Positions 1 through 8,112 of a DNA stretch of 64,000 nt are shown piece after piece; position 1 is the stretch's first letter, and each line of letters starts with the position of its first letter. Source of the stretch: Pseudorhodobacter ferrugineus DSM 5888 (GTDB lineage Bacteria; Pseudomonadota; Alphaproteobacteria; Rhodobacterales; Rhodobacteraceae); the NCBI RefSeq assembly GCF_000420745.1, contig NZ_ATVN01000010.1, positions 62,001 to 126,000 on the forward strand, read 5' to 3'. The notes beneath the pieces are model-generated. The model did not search any database. It worked only from the letters and a program-made list of their open reading frames with translations, and was not told the DNA's origin. Both the position numbers and the translations under genes were made by a program.

Positions 1-810
1 GTGGCGGCGGGTGCCGTGCTGGCCGTGCTGGACAATCTGCCGACGCTGGAAAACGGCGTGGCCACGGCGCGGGCCACGATTGCCGTGCGGCAGGCCACCT
101 TGGCGCAAACCACCGCCACCATCCGCGCCAGTCGGGATGAGGCGCAGGCGGCACTGGACCGCGCGCAGGCCACTGCCAAGAATGCGCAGTCGGATATGGA
201 GCGGGTGACATCGCTGTTTGAACGCGGTGTCACCACCCGTGCCGAGCTGGACAAGGCCATTGCTCGCGCAGCCGAGGCGGGGCGCGATGTCGAACGCGCC
301 ATTGCCACCTTGTCGCGCTATCAGGCCGTTGACGCGACCCAAGCCGATATTGCCGTGGCCGAGGCCAACCTTGCCGCCGCCCGTGTCGATCTGACCCGCG
401 CCGAGCAGAACCTGGATGCAGCCTATGTGCGCGCTCCAAGTGCAGGGACCGTGCTGGACATCAACGCGCGGGCGGGCGAACGGTCTGGCACCGCAGGGAT
501 CATTGATCTGGGCGATACCAGCCAGATGACGGTTGAGGCCGAGGTTTATCAAACCCTGATCGGGCGTGTGACCATCGGCGACCCTGTGACCGTTTCGGCC
601 GAGGCTTTGGCGCTGGATTTGACGGGCACCGTCACCGCGATTGGGCTTGAAATTGGCCGCCAGTCCATCACATCCGACGACCCTGCCGCCAACACCGATG
701 CGCGGGTGGTGGATGTGATTGTGACGCTGGATTCAGCGTCATCCGAACTGGCGCGCGGGTTCACCAATCTGGATACCATCGTGCGGATAGATGCGGGCCG
801 TGTCGAATGA
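1..810 (+). CDS. DevB/HlyD-type membrane fusion (periplasmic adaptor) protein, 5' end cut by the window
   Basis: This is the C-terminal 269 residues of a periplasmic adaptor that links an inner-membrane ABC exporter to the outer membrane. Residues about 15-135 are Ala-rich heptad helices, the hairpin typical of HlyD/MFP proteins. They are followed by a lipoyl-like piece (VRAPSAGTVLDINARAGE) and a beta-barrel segment. The reading frame is already open at base 1, so the GTG there is probably internal and the true start lies upstream. It overlaps the next gene by ATGA (807-810). With the following FtsX-like permease and ATPase it forms a DevBCA-type exporter, known in cyanobacteria for glycolipid export. 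The substrate here cannot be told from sequence. Confidence 0.85.
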   Translation: MAAGAVLAVLDNLPTLENGVATARATIAVRQATLAQTTATIRASRDEAQAALDRAQATAKNAQSDMERVTSLFERGVTTRAELDKAIARAAEAGRDVERAIATLSRYQAVDATQADIAVAEANLAAARVDLTRAEQNLDAAYVRAPSAGTVLDINARAGERSGTAGIIDLGDTSQMTVEAEVYQTLIGRVTIGDPVTVSAEALALDLTGTVTAIGLEIGRQSITSDDPAANTDARVVDVIVTLDSASSELARGFTNLDTIVRIDAGRVE

Positions 811-1982
811 ACCGTTTGCTGACATGGCTGTTCGGGCGCTTGCCGATTGGTTGGTTGCAACTGTCGCACAGCCGCACGCGCCTGATTGCGGCGGTGGCGG
901 GCGTGGCCTTTGCCAATCTGTTGGTGTTCATGCAGCTTGGCATCATGGGGGCGCTGAACAATTCCACCGTGGCCCCCTATGCGTTGATTGATGGCGATAT
1001 CATCTTGTCGTCATCCGAAGGCAACACCCTAACGGACAGCGGCAATATCGCGCGGGCCTATATGTTTCAGGCGCTGGGGGTTGCGGGGGTGGCATCGGGC
1101 ATACCTTTGTATATCGGGAACCTGCCCCTAACGCTGGCGGATGGCAGCTCTATCTCATTGCTCAGCTTTGGTGTGGATATTTCCCAAACGCAGTTTGTGG
1201 CCCCCGTGATCGCCCCCGCGCTGGCTGGGTTGGCGCTGGAAAATACCGTGCTGTTGGACAAAGACACCCGCAGCATGCCTGCCGAGGCATTGGCCAGTTT
1301 GGCCACAGGCAGCAGCTTTACCTTTGAGGCGAATGGCAAGACCCTAACGGCGGTCGGGTCAATGGCTGTGGGTGGCGGCTTTCTGGCCGATGGCATGATG
1401 GTGACATCGGACCAAACCTTTTTGCGGTTTTTCGGCTCGCGCAGGTCTGGCGCGCCAGATCATATTTTGTTGCGCGTGGTGGACGGGGTATCCTCCGCTA
1501 CGGTGGTGGACCGCCTGCGCGCGGAATTGCCGGCAGGTATTGTAAAGGTGCAGACGATGCCAGAGGCCCGCGCCGCCGATCTTGCCTTTATGGCAACGGA
1601 ACGACCCACGGGGATCATCTTTGGCTTTGGGGTGTTTATGGGGATTTTGGTGGGGTTGGTGATTGTCTATCAGGTGCTGTCGACCGATGTCGCCGACCAT
1701 TTGCGCGAATATGCGACGTTCAAGGCGATGGGCTATGACCAGCCGTTTTTCCTTGGGATTGTGTTTGAAGAGGCGCTTATTCTGGCGGTGTTCGGGTTTA
1801 TTCCGGGGTTGATTGTGTCGATGGGGCTGTATGCGGGGTTGAACGTTGTGACCGGCTTGCCTGTGGTGATGGACAGCGCGCGCGCGGCATTGGTGTTTGT
1901 TGGCACGCTTGCGGCCTGTTCGGCATCGGGTGCGATTGCGACCCGCCGTCTTGCGGCCGCTGACCCGGCGGATCTGTTTTGA
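807..1982 (+). CDS. DevC-type ABC exporter permease (FtsX-like)
   Basis: A 391-residue inner-membrane permease. It has an N-terminal membrane helix (about residues 28-50), a large periplasmic domain (about 55-265), and three C-terminal helices (about 270-295, 315-345, 358-380), which is the MacB/FtsX/DevC topology. The DevC-like start (residues 10-45, with SRTRLIAAVAGVAFANLLVFM) supports the assignment. It starts at ATG 807 inside the stop of the adaptor gene and ends in TGATG with the ATPase, so the three genes are translationally coupled. It should form the transmembrane part of a DevBCA exporter with the neighbouring adaptor and ATPase. Confidence 0.88.
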   Translation: MNRLLTWLFGRLPIGWLQLSHSRTRLIAAVAGVAFANLLVFMQLGIMGALNNSTVAPYALIDGDIILSSSEGNTLTDSGNIARAYMFQALGVAGVASGIPLYIGNLPLTLADGSSISLLSFGVDISQTQFVAPVIAPALAGLALENTVLLDKDTRSMPAEALASLATGSSFTFEANGKTLTAVGSMAVGGGFLADGMMVTSDQTFLRFFGSRRSGAPDHILLRVVDGVSSATVVDRLRAELPAGIVKVQTMPEARAADLAFMATERPTGIIFGFGVFMGILVGLVIVYQVLSTDVADHLREYATFKAMGYDQPFFLGIVFEEALILAVFGFIPGLIVSMGLYAGLNVVTGLPVVMDSARAALVFVGTLAACSASGAIATRRLAAADPADLF

Positions 1983-2674
1983 TGGGCGGCGCGGCCCCGA
2001 TTGTCGCCCAAGGCCTAAACCATTATTTCGGGCTGGGCGAGGCGCGCAAACAGGCGATCTGGGATCTGAATCTGACCATTAAGCGCGGGACGCTGACGAT
2101 TTTGATGGGGCCGTCGGGGTCGGGCAAAACTACGGTGCTGACCTTGATGGGCTGTTTGCGCGATGTGCAAGAGGGGCGCGTTGACCTGCTGGGCCATCCG
2201 TTGCGCGGGGCGACCGAGGCGGAGTTGGTGCAGTTGCGCCGCCGCTTGGGGTTCATCTTTCAGGCGCATAACCTGCATGAAAGCCTGACCGCCGCACAAA
2301 ATGTGTTGATGGGTTTGCAGGTGCACGGGGCGGGTGATGCGGTCAAACAACGCCACGCTGCGGCGCATATGCTGGGGCTTTTGGGGTTGGCAGACCGAAT
2401 GGACTATTTGCCCGCCAACCTGTCTGGCGGGCAAAAGCAGCGGGTCGCCGTGGCTCGCGCGCTGGTATCGAACCCCGAGGTGATCTTTGCCGATGAACCC
2501 ACGGCGGCGTTGGATAAGGAGTCGGGCCGTGTGGTGGTGGACATGTTGAAAACGCTGGGCCAAACCCGTGGCACGACGACCGTGATGGTAACCCATGACA
2601 ACCGGATCATGGACCTTGCCGACCGGATTATCACGCTGGAAGAGGGCCGCGTGGTGAAGGATACGAACCCCTAG
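1982..2674 (+). CDS. DevA-type ABC exporter ATP-binding protein
   Basis: A 230-residue ATPase subunit. It shows a Walker A (GPSGSGKTT), Q-loop (FIFQAHNLHESLT), ABC signature (LSGGQKQRVAVARAL), Walker B (VIFADEPTAALD) and switch His (VMVTHDNRI). This is the LolD/MacB/DevA subclass that pairs with FtsX-like permeases. I chose ATG 1982, which overlaps the DevC stop by one base. A TTG three bases earlier is possible but less likely. It powers export by the preceding permease and adaptor. The operon appears to end here, because a dispersed 3' element follows at 2702. Confidence 0.92.
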   Translation: MGGAAPIVAQGLNHYFGLGEARKQAIWDLNLTIKRGTLTILMGPSGSGKTTVLTLMGCLRDVQEGRVDLLGHPLRGATEAELVQLRRRLGFIFQAHNLHESLTAAQNVLMGLQVHGAGDAVKQRHAAAHMLGLLGLADRMDYLPANLSGGQKQRVAVARALVSNPEVIFADEPTAALDKESGRVVVDMLKTLGQTRGTTTVMVTHDNRIMDLADRIITLEEGRVVKDTNP

Positions 2675-2701
2675 GGCTGTTTGTGCGGCAGGCGGCGGAG
2701 T

Positions 2702-2728
2702 GAGTATTTTTGCAAAGATGAAATCAGG
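2702..2728 (+). repeat. Dispersed 3'-end element, short form
   Basis: The segment reads GAGTATTTTTGCAAAGATG followed by AAATCAGG. The same string recurs at 7926, 30257 and 43224. It lies 27 bases behind the devA stop in the sense orientation. The rest of the 2675-2886 gap shows no convincing gene. A purine-rich GAGGT stands just before the creatinase ATG. Confidence 0.7.
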
Positions 2729-2886
2729 CGGCTTGCGCCGTGGCCCCAAACGCGGCAAAACACAAGGCAGCAGCGATGGCGTCGTTGCGGGGCGGCGGTT
2801 TGCGCGGGCCCGAAGTTCCGTCCTGTACGCCGGGGCCTTTCGGGGTTCTGGCTGCACGCCACCCCCTTGATATATGAGGTCTGACC

Positions 2887-4125
2887 ATGACGCTTGCCCC
2901 AACTTTGCTGGCCCGTCCTGAAAACTACCGCTTTCACAATGGCACCAAGGGGGCGCTGCCCTTTGCCGATGCCGAATATGAGGCGCGGCTGGAAGGTTTG
3001 CGCGATATTATGGAACTGCACGGGTTGGACGCGATTGTCCTGACCTCGATGCACAATGTCGCCTATTATTCGGGGTTTTTGTACTGTTCCTTTGGGCGGC
3101 CTTATGCCTGTGTGGTGACGGCCAACCAATGCGTGACGGTCAGCGCAGGGATTGATGCGGGCCAGCCGTGGCGGCGCAGCATTGGCGACAACATCACTTA
3201 TACCGACTGGCAGCGCGACAACTTTTGGCGCGTGGTGGCGGGCGTTGTCGGGAATGGCAAGGCCGTTGGCTGTGAAGGCGATCACCTGACGCTGGTGCAA
3301 TCGGAAAAGCTGAACCATTTCCTGAAGCCTACCCGTGGGATGGACATTGCCCCCGCGACAATGGCGCAGCGGATGATGAAATCGGAGGCCGAGATTGCCT
3401 TGATCCGCCACGGGGCGAATGTGGCTGATGTGGGCGGCTATGCCATTCGTGATTGTTTGATCGCGGGTAAGGGCAAGACCCTGCGCGAGATTGACGTGGC
3501 GATGGCGGGCCGTGACGCGATGGAGATGGAGATTGCCAAGCGGTTCCCCGATGCCGAATACCGCGATACTTGGGTTTGGTTCCAATCGGGGCTGAACACC
3601 GATGGCGCGCATAACCCTGTGACGGGCCGCGTTTTGCAGCAGGGTGATATCCTGAGCCTGAACTGTTTCCCGATGATTTCGGGCTATTACACCGCGCTGG
3701 AACGCACGATGTTTTTGGGGTCGGTCGATGATGCATCCCTGAAAATCTGGGAGGCGAACGTGGCCGCCCATGAATACGGCATGACCTTGCTACAACCGGG
3801 GGCGACCTGTTCGGGCGTGACTGCGCAGATCAACGACTTTTTGGCAGAACGTGACTTGCTGCAATACCGTACCTTTGGCTATGGGCATAGCTTTGGCATC
3901 CTGTCGCATTTCTATGGGCGCGAGGCAGGGTTGGAGCTGCGCGAGGATATCGACACCGTATTGGAACCCGGCATGGTGATTTCGATGGAACCGATGCTGA
4001 CGCTGGCCGATGGCAAGCCGGGCGCGGGCGGCTACCGCGAGCATGACATTCTGGTCATTACCGAAGACGGCAATGAAAACATCACCGCCTATCCCTATGG
4101 CCCCGATTTCAACGTGGTGGGCTGA
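2887..4125 (+). CDS. Creatinase (creatine amidinohydrolase), M24 fold
   Basis: A 412-residue cytoplasmic enzyme predicted to hydrolyse creatine to sarcosine and urea (EC 3.5.3.3). It matches my memory of Pseudomonas creatinase along its length: YCSFGRPYACVVT, GQPWRRS, TYTDWQRDN, WFQSGLNTDGAHNP, LNCFPMISGYYTALERT and FGYGHSFGILSHFYGREAG. The catalytic His of creatinase (His232 in Pseudomonas) corresponds to His242, and the substrate-binding Glu pair to Glu272 and Glu368. The N-terminal creatinase domain (about 1-165) and C-terminal pita-bread domain are complete. GAGGT precedes ATG 2887. No creatininase, sarcosine oxidase or urease gene is next to it, so product use is encoded elsewhere. A metal-dependent M24 peptidase is unlikely given the residue pattern. 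Confidence 0.92.
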   Translation: MTLAPTLLARPENYRFHNGTKGALPFADAEYEARLEGLRDIMELHGLDAIVLTSMHNVAYYSGFLYCSFGRPYACVVTANQCVTVSAGIDAGQPWRRSIGDNITYTDWQRDNFWRVVAGVVGNGKAVGCEGDHLTLVQSEKLNHFLKPTRGMDIAPATMAQRMMKSEAEIALIRHGANVADVGGYAIRDCLIAGKGKTLREIDVAMAGRDAMEMEIAKRFPDAEYRDTWVWFQSGLNTDGAHNPVTGRVLQQGDILSLNCFPMISGYYTALERTMFLGSVDDASLKIWEANVAAHEYGMTLLQPGATCSGVTAQINDFLAERDLLQYRTFGYGHSFGILSHFYGREAGLELREDIDTVLEPGMVISMEPMLTLADGKPGAGGYREHDILVITEDGNENITAYPYGPDFNVVG

Positions 4126-4173
4126 CGCGCGCCCTTCCATCGGCAAAGCCTTGCCAAAACCGCTTTAAACTGG

Positions 4174-4206
4174 CCCCCAAGTGCAACGCTTGGGGGCTTT
4201 TCTCTT
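4174..4206 (+). terminator. Rho-independent terminator of the creatinase gene
   Basis: Stem CCCCCAAG/CTTGGGGG (4174-4181 with 4189-4196) is followed by CTTTTCTCTTTT. It lies 49 bases behind the creatinase stop. Confidence 0.88.
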
Positions 4207-4287
4207 TTGTGATCGTTGAAACTCTTGACCTTGGGCCGCATTAATGGCGCTTCTGCGATACGTCATTTTAACCAAGCGAGCGCCCCC

Positions 4288-5091
4288 GTGATCAAAGCAT
4301 CCCTTAACCGCCGTACCTTTATGTCGCTGTCCGGTTCTGCCCTGCTTGCAGGTTGCGCCACACCGCCCAACGCCCCGAACCCGAATGTAGGGTTTATCGA
4401 AGGGTACGGCCCGTTGTTTGACAGTGGCTATACCTTGCCCGGTGTGCCGGTCGAATATCTGCAAGGCGTGAACCGCCGCATCACCGGCACCTATCTGGGC
4501 GAACAGCCTGTGGGCACGGTCGATGTCGATCCCTATGCTAAATTTCTGTATTTCGTGCGCGAAGGGGCCAATTCGGTGCGTTTCCCCATTGGTGCAGGCC
4601 GCGCAGGCCGCAGCTTTTCGGGCGGTGGTACGATTCAGGTCAAAAAGAAATGGCCGGGTTGGACGCCCACAAAAAACATGCTGCGCACCGAGCCCGAGGT
4701 TTACGGCCCCTTTGCGCGCGGTATCCGTGGCGGGTTGCGCAGCCCCTTGGGCGCGCGCGCCTTGTATCTGTACCGTGGCGGGCGCGACACATATTACCGC
4801 ATCCACGGCACCAACGCGCTGGATTCCATCGGTAATTCCGGTTCGGCGGGCTGTATTCGCATGTTCAACCACGACATTATCGCGCTGTATGAAATGGTGC
4901 CGATTGGCACCCGCGTGCATGTCCGGTCCGAGGCAGAATCGCAGCGCGTTGACCCCGAAAACTTTAACCGCGGCATCGAACTTCCGGCGCACCGCACCGA
5001 TCCGGCAACGATTTACAGCGATGAGGCAATTGCCAATGATCCGCTGCCCGATTTCGACGCGGTCGACTCATCGGGCAACGTGCCGCTGTAA
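4288..5091 (+). CDS. L,D-transpeptidase (YkuD domain), putative Tat-exported lipoprotein
   Basis: A 267-residue cell-wall enzyme expected to make 3-3 peptidoglycan cross-links or attach proteins to peptidoglycan. The YkuD active-site block is HGTNALDSIGNSGSAGCIRM, with catalytic Cys189. The N-terminus reads LNRRTFMSLSGSALLAGC: a twin-arginine-like motif followed by a lipobox ending at a Cys, so a periplasmic lipoprotein is likely. I start it at GTG 4288, which keeps the signal intact. A TTG at 4216 would add an unlikely extension and ATG 4321 would remove the arginines. It stands alone between the creatinase terminator and a convergent minus-strand unit. Confidence 0.88.
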   Translation: MIKASLNRRTFMSLSGSALLAGCATPPNAPNPNVGFIEGYGPLFDSGYTLPGVPVEYLQGVNRRITGTYLGEQPVGTVDVDPYAKFLYFVREGANSVRFPIGAGRAGRSFSGGGTIQVKKKWPGWTPTKNMLRTEPEVYGPFARGIRGGLRSPLGARALYLYRGGRDTYYRIHGTNALDSIGNSGSAGCIRMFNHDIIALYEMVPIGTRVHVRSEAESQRVDPENFNRGIELPAHRTDPATIYSDEAIANDPLPDFDAVDSSGNVPL

Positions 5092-5104
5092 GGCTGCGCG
5101 GCTG

Positions 5105-5650
5105 TCAAAGCTCTTGTAGTGGTCCCGGTTTCGGGGCCGTTTCCATTTGCGGGGCATCGGTTTTGTCGGCTGTAACATAGTCTGAAAATTCGGCAACAAG
5201 GCGTTCCCACAGGTCAAGATTGTCCTCAAACGCGGGGGCTGTGATGCCGCCGAAATCAAGGTTAAGGTCCATCTTGAGATAGGGATAGCCATCGGTATCA
5301 AACACCGCTGTGCCAAAGCGTTTGTCGCGGTTCCAATCATTTATCCGTTCAAGGCTGACGGTGTGGTCCAGCTCTATCCCCATATAGAACTGGATCGACG
5401 TGCAATTCGCGCCATCCTCGCAGCCATAGAAATAGATGCCGTATTTCTAACCGCTTGCACCCGAACGGATCATCGGGTCGCCAGTGTTGTCTTTGGTCAA
5501 TTCGGCGCGATAGCCAAGTTTAAGCATGGCAACAGCAATGGCTTGGGGGTCTGCTGCGGTCAGGGTTGCGGGGTCGGACAGGGCCGCGCCCGCGCCGAGG
5601 CAAAGCGCGGCCAAGCCGCCTGTAATTGCGTTTAGATCGGTCAGCCTCAT
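5105..5650 (-). pseudogene. YbjN-domain secreted protein broken by an in-frame TAG
   Basis: Read from ATG 5650, the frame gives a signal peptide (MRLTDLNAITGGLAALCLG...) and LTAADPQAIAVAMLKLGYRAELT, then reaches TAG at 5449-5447. The same frame then continues without a shift: KYGIYFYGCEDGANCTSIQF, LDHTVSLERINDWNRDKRF and FEDNLDLWERLVAEF, ending at 5105. Together these make one normal YbjN-type protein of 181 residues plus one nonsense codon at position 68. The YbjN family is of unclear function. The 92-residue piece starting at Met 5383 is only the tail. The gene sits 20 bases downstream of the cupin gene in the same direction. A sequencing error cannot be excluded. Confidence 0.8.
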
Positions 5651-5669
5651 AAATCCCACTGCCCTCAAC

Positions 5670-6026
5670 TTACAACCGGATCACATAGTCCTTGACCGTG
5701 GTTTCCAGCACTTCCCAAGTGCCTTCAAACCCTGGCCGGATGATCCAGCTATCGCCTTTGCGCAATGTCGTGGCTACGCCTTGTGCATCGGTCAGCACGG
5801 ATACCCCTTCCAGCATGCGGATATATTCCCATTCACTGTAAGATACTTTCCATTTGCCCGGCGTGGATTGCCAGATCCCGCAATAAAGCCCCTCTGCATC
5901 CTCATGGTTCCATGTGGTATGCACTGGATCGCCTGCCAACAGCTTATCCGCATCGGGGCGTTCAATTTCGGGGGGTACGGCATCGCGCGACAGGGGCAAA
6001 AGCAGGGGCAAAAGCAGGGGCATCAT
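5670..6026 (-). CDS. Cupin-domain protein (ureidoglycine aminohydrolase-like cupin family)
   Basis: A small single-domain beta-barrel protein of 118 residues from ATG 6026. The core reads HTTWNHEDAEGLYCGIWQSTPGKWKV, EYIRMLEGVSVLTD and KGDSWIIRPGFEGTWEV, which resembles the Cupin_3 family often found in alphaproteobacteria. No enzymatic role can be assigned. The N-terminus is odd: it reads MMPLLLPLLLPLS because a 12-base unit is repeated just behind the start. A start at 6077 is open but has no better signal. It probably leads the unit that also contained the broken YbjN gene. Confidence 0.75.
   Translation of the reverse strand: MMPLLLPLLLPLSRDAVPPEIERPDADKLLAGDPVHTTWNHEDAEGLYCGIWQSTPGKWKVSYSEWEYIRMLEGVSVLTDAQGVATTLRKGDSWIIRPGFEGTWEVLETTVKDYVIRL
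5991..6022 (-). repeat. 12-bp tandem repeat inside the cupin gene start
   Basis: CAGGGGCAAAAG occurs twice and a third partial copy follows (5991-6002, 6003-6014, 6015-6022). On the minus strand it encodes two LLLP units right after the initiator Met. Confidence 0.85.
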
Positions 6027-6192
6027 CGGGGTCCATCCTTGGTTCACTTTGCCCGATGTCACCGCGCGCGGGGGCATAGGTCAAGCGCAAAGCAGACATG
6101 CCGCACCGCCGCGCAACATTCTTGCTGGTACGGTGGGGGGTGCGGCGATATAAGGGGGCAAACTATTCCTCTTGAAGGAGAGCAAGAGAGAC

Positions 6193-7032
6193 ATGAGCGC
6201 ATCGAGCCCCGTTCGCCCAACCCTTCCGGTTGACATTCTGGCCCGCAAAGGGGGCGCGCCGCTGGTGTGCCTGACCGCCTATACCACGCCTGTGGCGCGG
6301 CTGGCCGACCCGCATTGCGATGTGGTTTTGGTGGGCGACAGTTTGGGCATGGTACTGCACGGGTTGCTTTCGACCATCGGCGTGACGATGGAGATGATGA
6401 TCCTGCATGGCAAAGCCGTGATGCGCGGGATCACCAAGGCGATGCCGGTGATTGACATGCCCTTTGGCAGTTACGAGGAAAGCCCGCAGCAGGCATTCCG
6501 TAATGCCAGCCGCTTGATGATGGAAACCGGAATGCCTGCGGTAAAGCTGGAAGGCGGGCAGCATATGGCGGAAACCATTGCCTTTCTGACTGCGCGGGGC
6601 ATTCCCGTGATGGCGCATATCGGGCTGACGCCGCAATCGGTGAACACGCTGGGCGGCTATAAGGTGGTGGGACGCGCGGATGAGGCCGCGCGCGTGATGG
6701 CGGATGCAGAAGCTGTGCAAGCGGCGGGGGCGTTTTCGGTGGTGCTGGAAAAAACCCCCGAAGGCTTGTCGCGCCGGATTACCCAAGCGCTGACCATCCC
6801 AACCATCGGGATTGGCGCTGGCGTCGGCTGTGATGGGCAGATTTTGGTGATTGATGATATGCTGGGCCTGTTCACCGATTTCCGCCCCAAATTTGTGAAA
6901 CGCTATGCCACGCTGGGGCAGGCGGCATCGGACGCCATTGCAGATTACGCATCTGAGGTGCGCGCCCGCAGCTTTCCGGCCCCCGAACACACGTTCCCCG
7001 ACGAACTGCCGCCCAAAGGTGGCAAAGCGTGA
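6193..7032 (+). CDS. panB: 3-methyl-2-oxobutanoate hydroxymethyltransferase
   Basis: PanB transfers a hydroxymethyl group from 5,10-methylene-tetrahydrofolate to 2-oxoisovalerate, giving ketopantoate, the first step to pantothenate and coenzyme A. The 279-residue protein has the usual length and the TIM-barrel motifs: [12 protein letters not shown] (Mg-binding Asp), [42 protein letters not shown] (catalytic Glu region) and [17 protein letters not shown] use ATG 6193 behind GAAGGAG. The TTG at 6172 in the same frame would consume that site. It overlaps panC by GTGA. Confidence 0.96.
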   Translation: MSASSPVRPTLPVDILARKGGAPLVCLTAYTTPVARLADPHCDVVLVGDSLGMVLHGLLSTIGVTMEMMILHGKAVMRGITKAMPVIDMPFGSYEESPQQAFRNASRLMMETGMPAVKLEGGQHMAETIAFLTARGIPVMAHIGLTPQSVNTLGGYKVVGRADEAARVMADAEAVQAAGAFSVVLEKTPEGLSRRITQALTIPTIGIGAGVGCDGQILVIDDMLGLFTDFRPKFVKRYATLGQAASDAIADYASEVRARSFPAPEHTFPDELPPKGGKA

Positions 7033-7871
7033 CGCCGCTGGTTTTGCGCGACATCGCAGAGTTGCGCGCGCAGGTGGCAAGCTGGAAAAAGGCTGGCGAT
7101 GTGGTGGGTGTGGTCCCAACCATGGGCGCGCTGCATGACGGGCATCTCAGCCTTGTGCGGGCCGCGCAAGTGGAATGCCAACGGGTGATTGTCACGATTT
7201 TTGTGAACCCCAAGCAGTTTAACAACCTTGAGGATCTGGCGAAATACCCCCGCACCGAAATGGCCGATACTGCATTGCTGGCGCCTTTGGGTGTGGATGT
7301 GGTCTTTGTGCCGCCCCCGACCGAAATGTACCCCGACGGGTTTGCGACCAAAGTTTCGGTCAAAGGTGTGTCCGGCCCGTTAGAGGGCGCGCACCGCCCC
7401 GGCCATTTTGACGGGGTGGCAACCGTCGTGGCAAAATTATTCGGGATTACCCAAGCCGACCGCGGCTATTTCGGGCAAAAGGACTGGCAGCAGTTGCAGG
7501 TTGTGCGCCGCATGGCCGCCGATCTGAATTTGGCCGTCACGGTTGTCGGGTGCGAGACGATCCGCGAGGCGGACGGGTTGGCCATGTCATCGCGCAATGT
7601 GCGGCTGACGGCAGACGGGCGGGCCAAAGCGCCGGCGCTTTATGCCGCGATGCAAGCGGCGGCGGCGGCCATTCGGGGCGGGATGGTTGTTTCCAAGGCG
7701 ATGAAAGCCGCGCGGGCCGAGCTTTTGGTGGCGGGGTTTGAAGAGGTGGAATATATCGAGCTGCGATCAGCCGCGATGCTGGAGCGTGTGTCCACGCTGG
7801 ACGCACCTGCGCGGATGTTGGCGGCGGCGCGGATAGATGGCGTGCGGATGATCGACAATATAGCAGTGTGA
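7029..7871 (+). CDS. panC: Pantothenate synthetase
   Basis: PanC condenses pantoate with beta-alanine, using ATP, to make pantothenate. The 280-residue protein has the nucleotidyl-transferase signatures [15 protein letters not shown] (HxGH), [32 protein letters not shown], and MSSRNVRLT as the KMSKS-like loop. It starts at GTG 7029 inside the panB stop, so the two are translationally coupled. Aspartate decarboxylase (panD) and ketopantoate reductase (panE) are not in the window. Confidence 0.96.
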   Translation: MTPLVLRDIAELRAQVASWKKAGDVVGVVPTMGALHDGHLSLVRAAQVECQRVIVTIFVNPKQFNNLEDLAKYPRTEMADTALLAPLGVDVVFVPPPTEMYPDGFATKVSVKGVSGPLEGAHRPGHFDGVATVVAKLFGITQADRGYFGQKDWQQLQVVRRMAADLNLAVTVVGCETIREADGLAMSSRNVRLTADGRAKAPALYAAMQAAAAAIRGGMVVSKAMKAARAELLVAGFEEVEYIELRSAAMLERVSTLDAPARMLAAARIDGVRMIDNIAV

Positions 7872-7876
7872 GGGTG

Positions 7877-7954
7877 GCAGGGGGGCGCTGCCCCCCTCTG
7901 GCCCTTTGGGGCCATTCACCCCCCGGAGTATTTTTTGCAAAGATGAAATCAGGC
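7877..7954 (+). repeat. Dispersed 3'-end element, full form, behind panC
   Basis: It has three parts: a hairpin GGGGGGCGCTGCCCCCC (7880-7896), a second hairpin TGGCCCTTTGGGGCCA, and the tail CCCCCCGGAGTATTTTTTGC then AAAGATGAAATCAGG. It begins six bases behind the panC stop. The first hairpin probably acts as the operon terminator. The rest of the gap to 8112 holds a second degenerate tail-like piece near 8031-8055 and presumably the promoter of the next operon. Confidence 0.75.
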
Positions 7955-8112
7955 GTGTTGGGCAGTTAGAAATTGCATTTCTCGCGCCTGTGTCGCAATT
8001 TACCTGCAATCGACGGGGGGGGAGCGCCCTGCGGAGATATTTTTCCGGAGTGAGGGATGGAATGATCCTAAGTGCTCCCCATATGTTATGTGTATTTACA
8101 TCGGAGGCCAGC

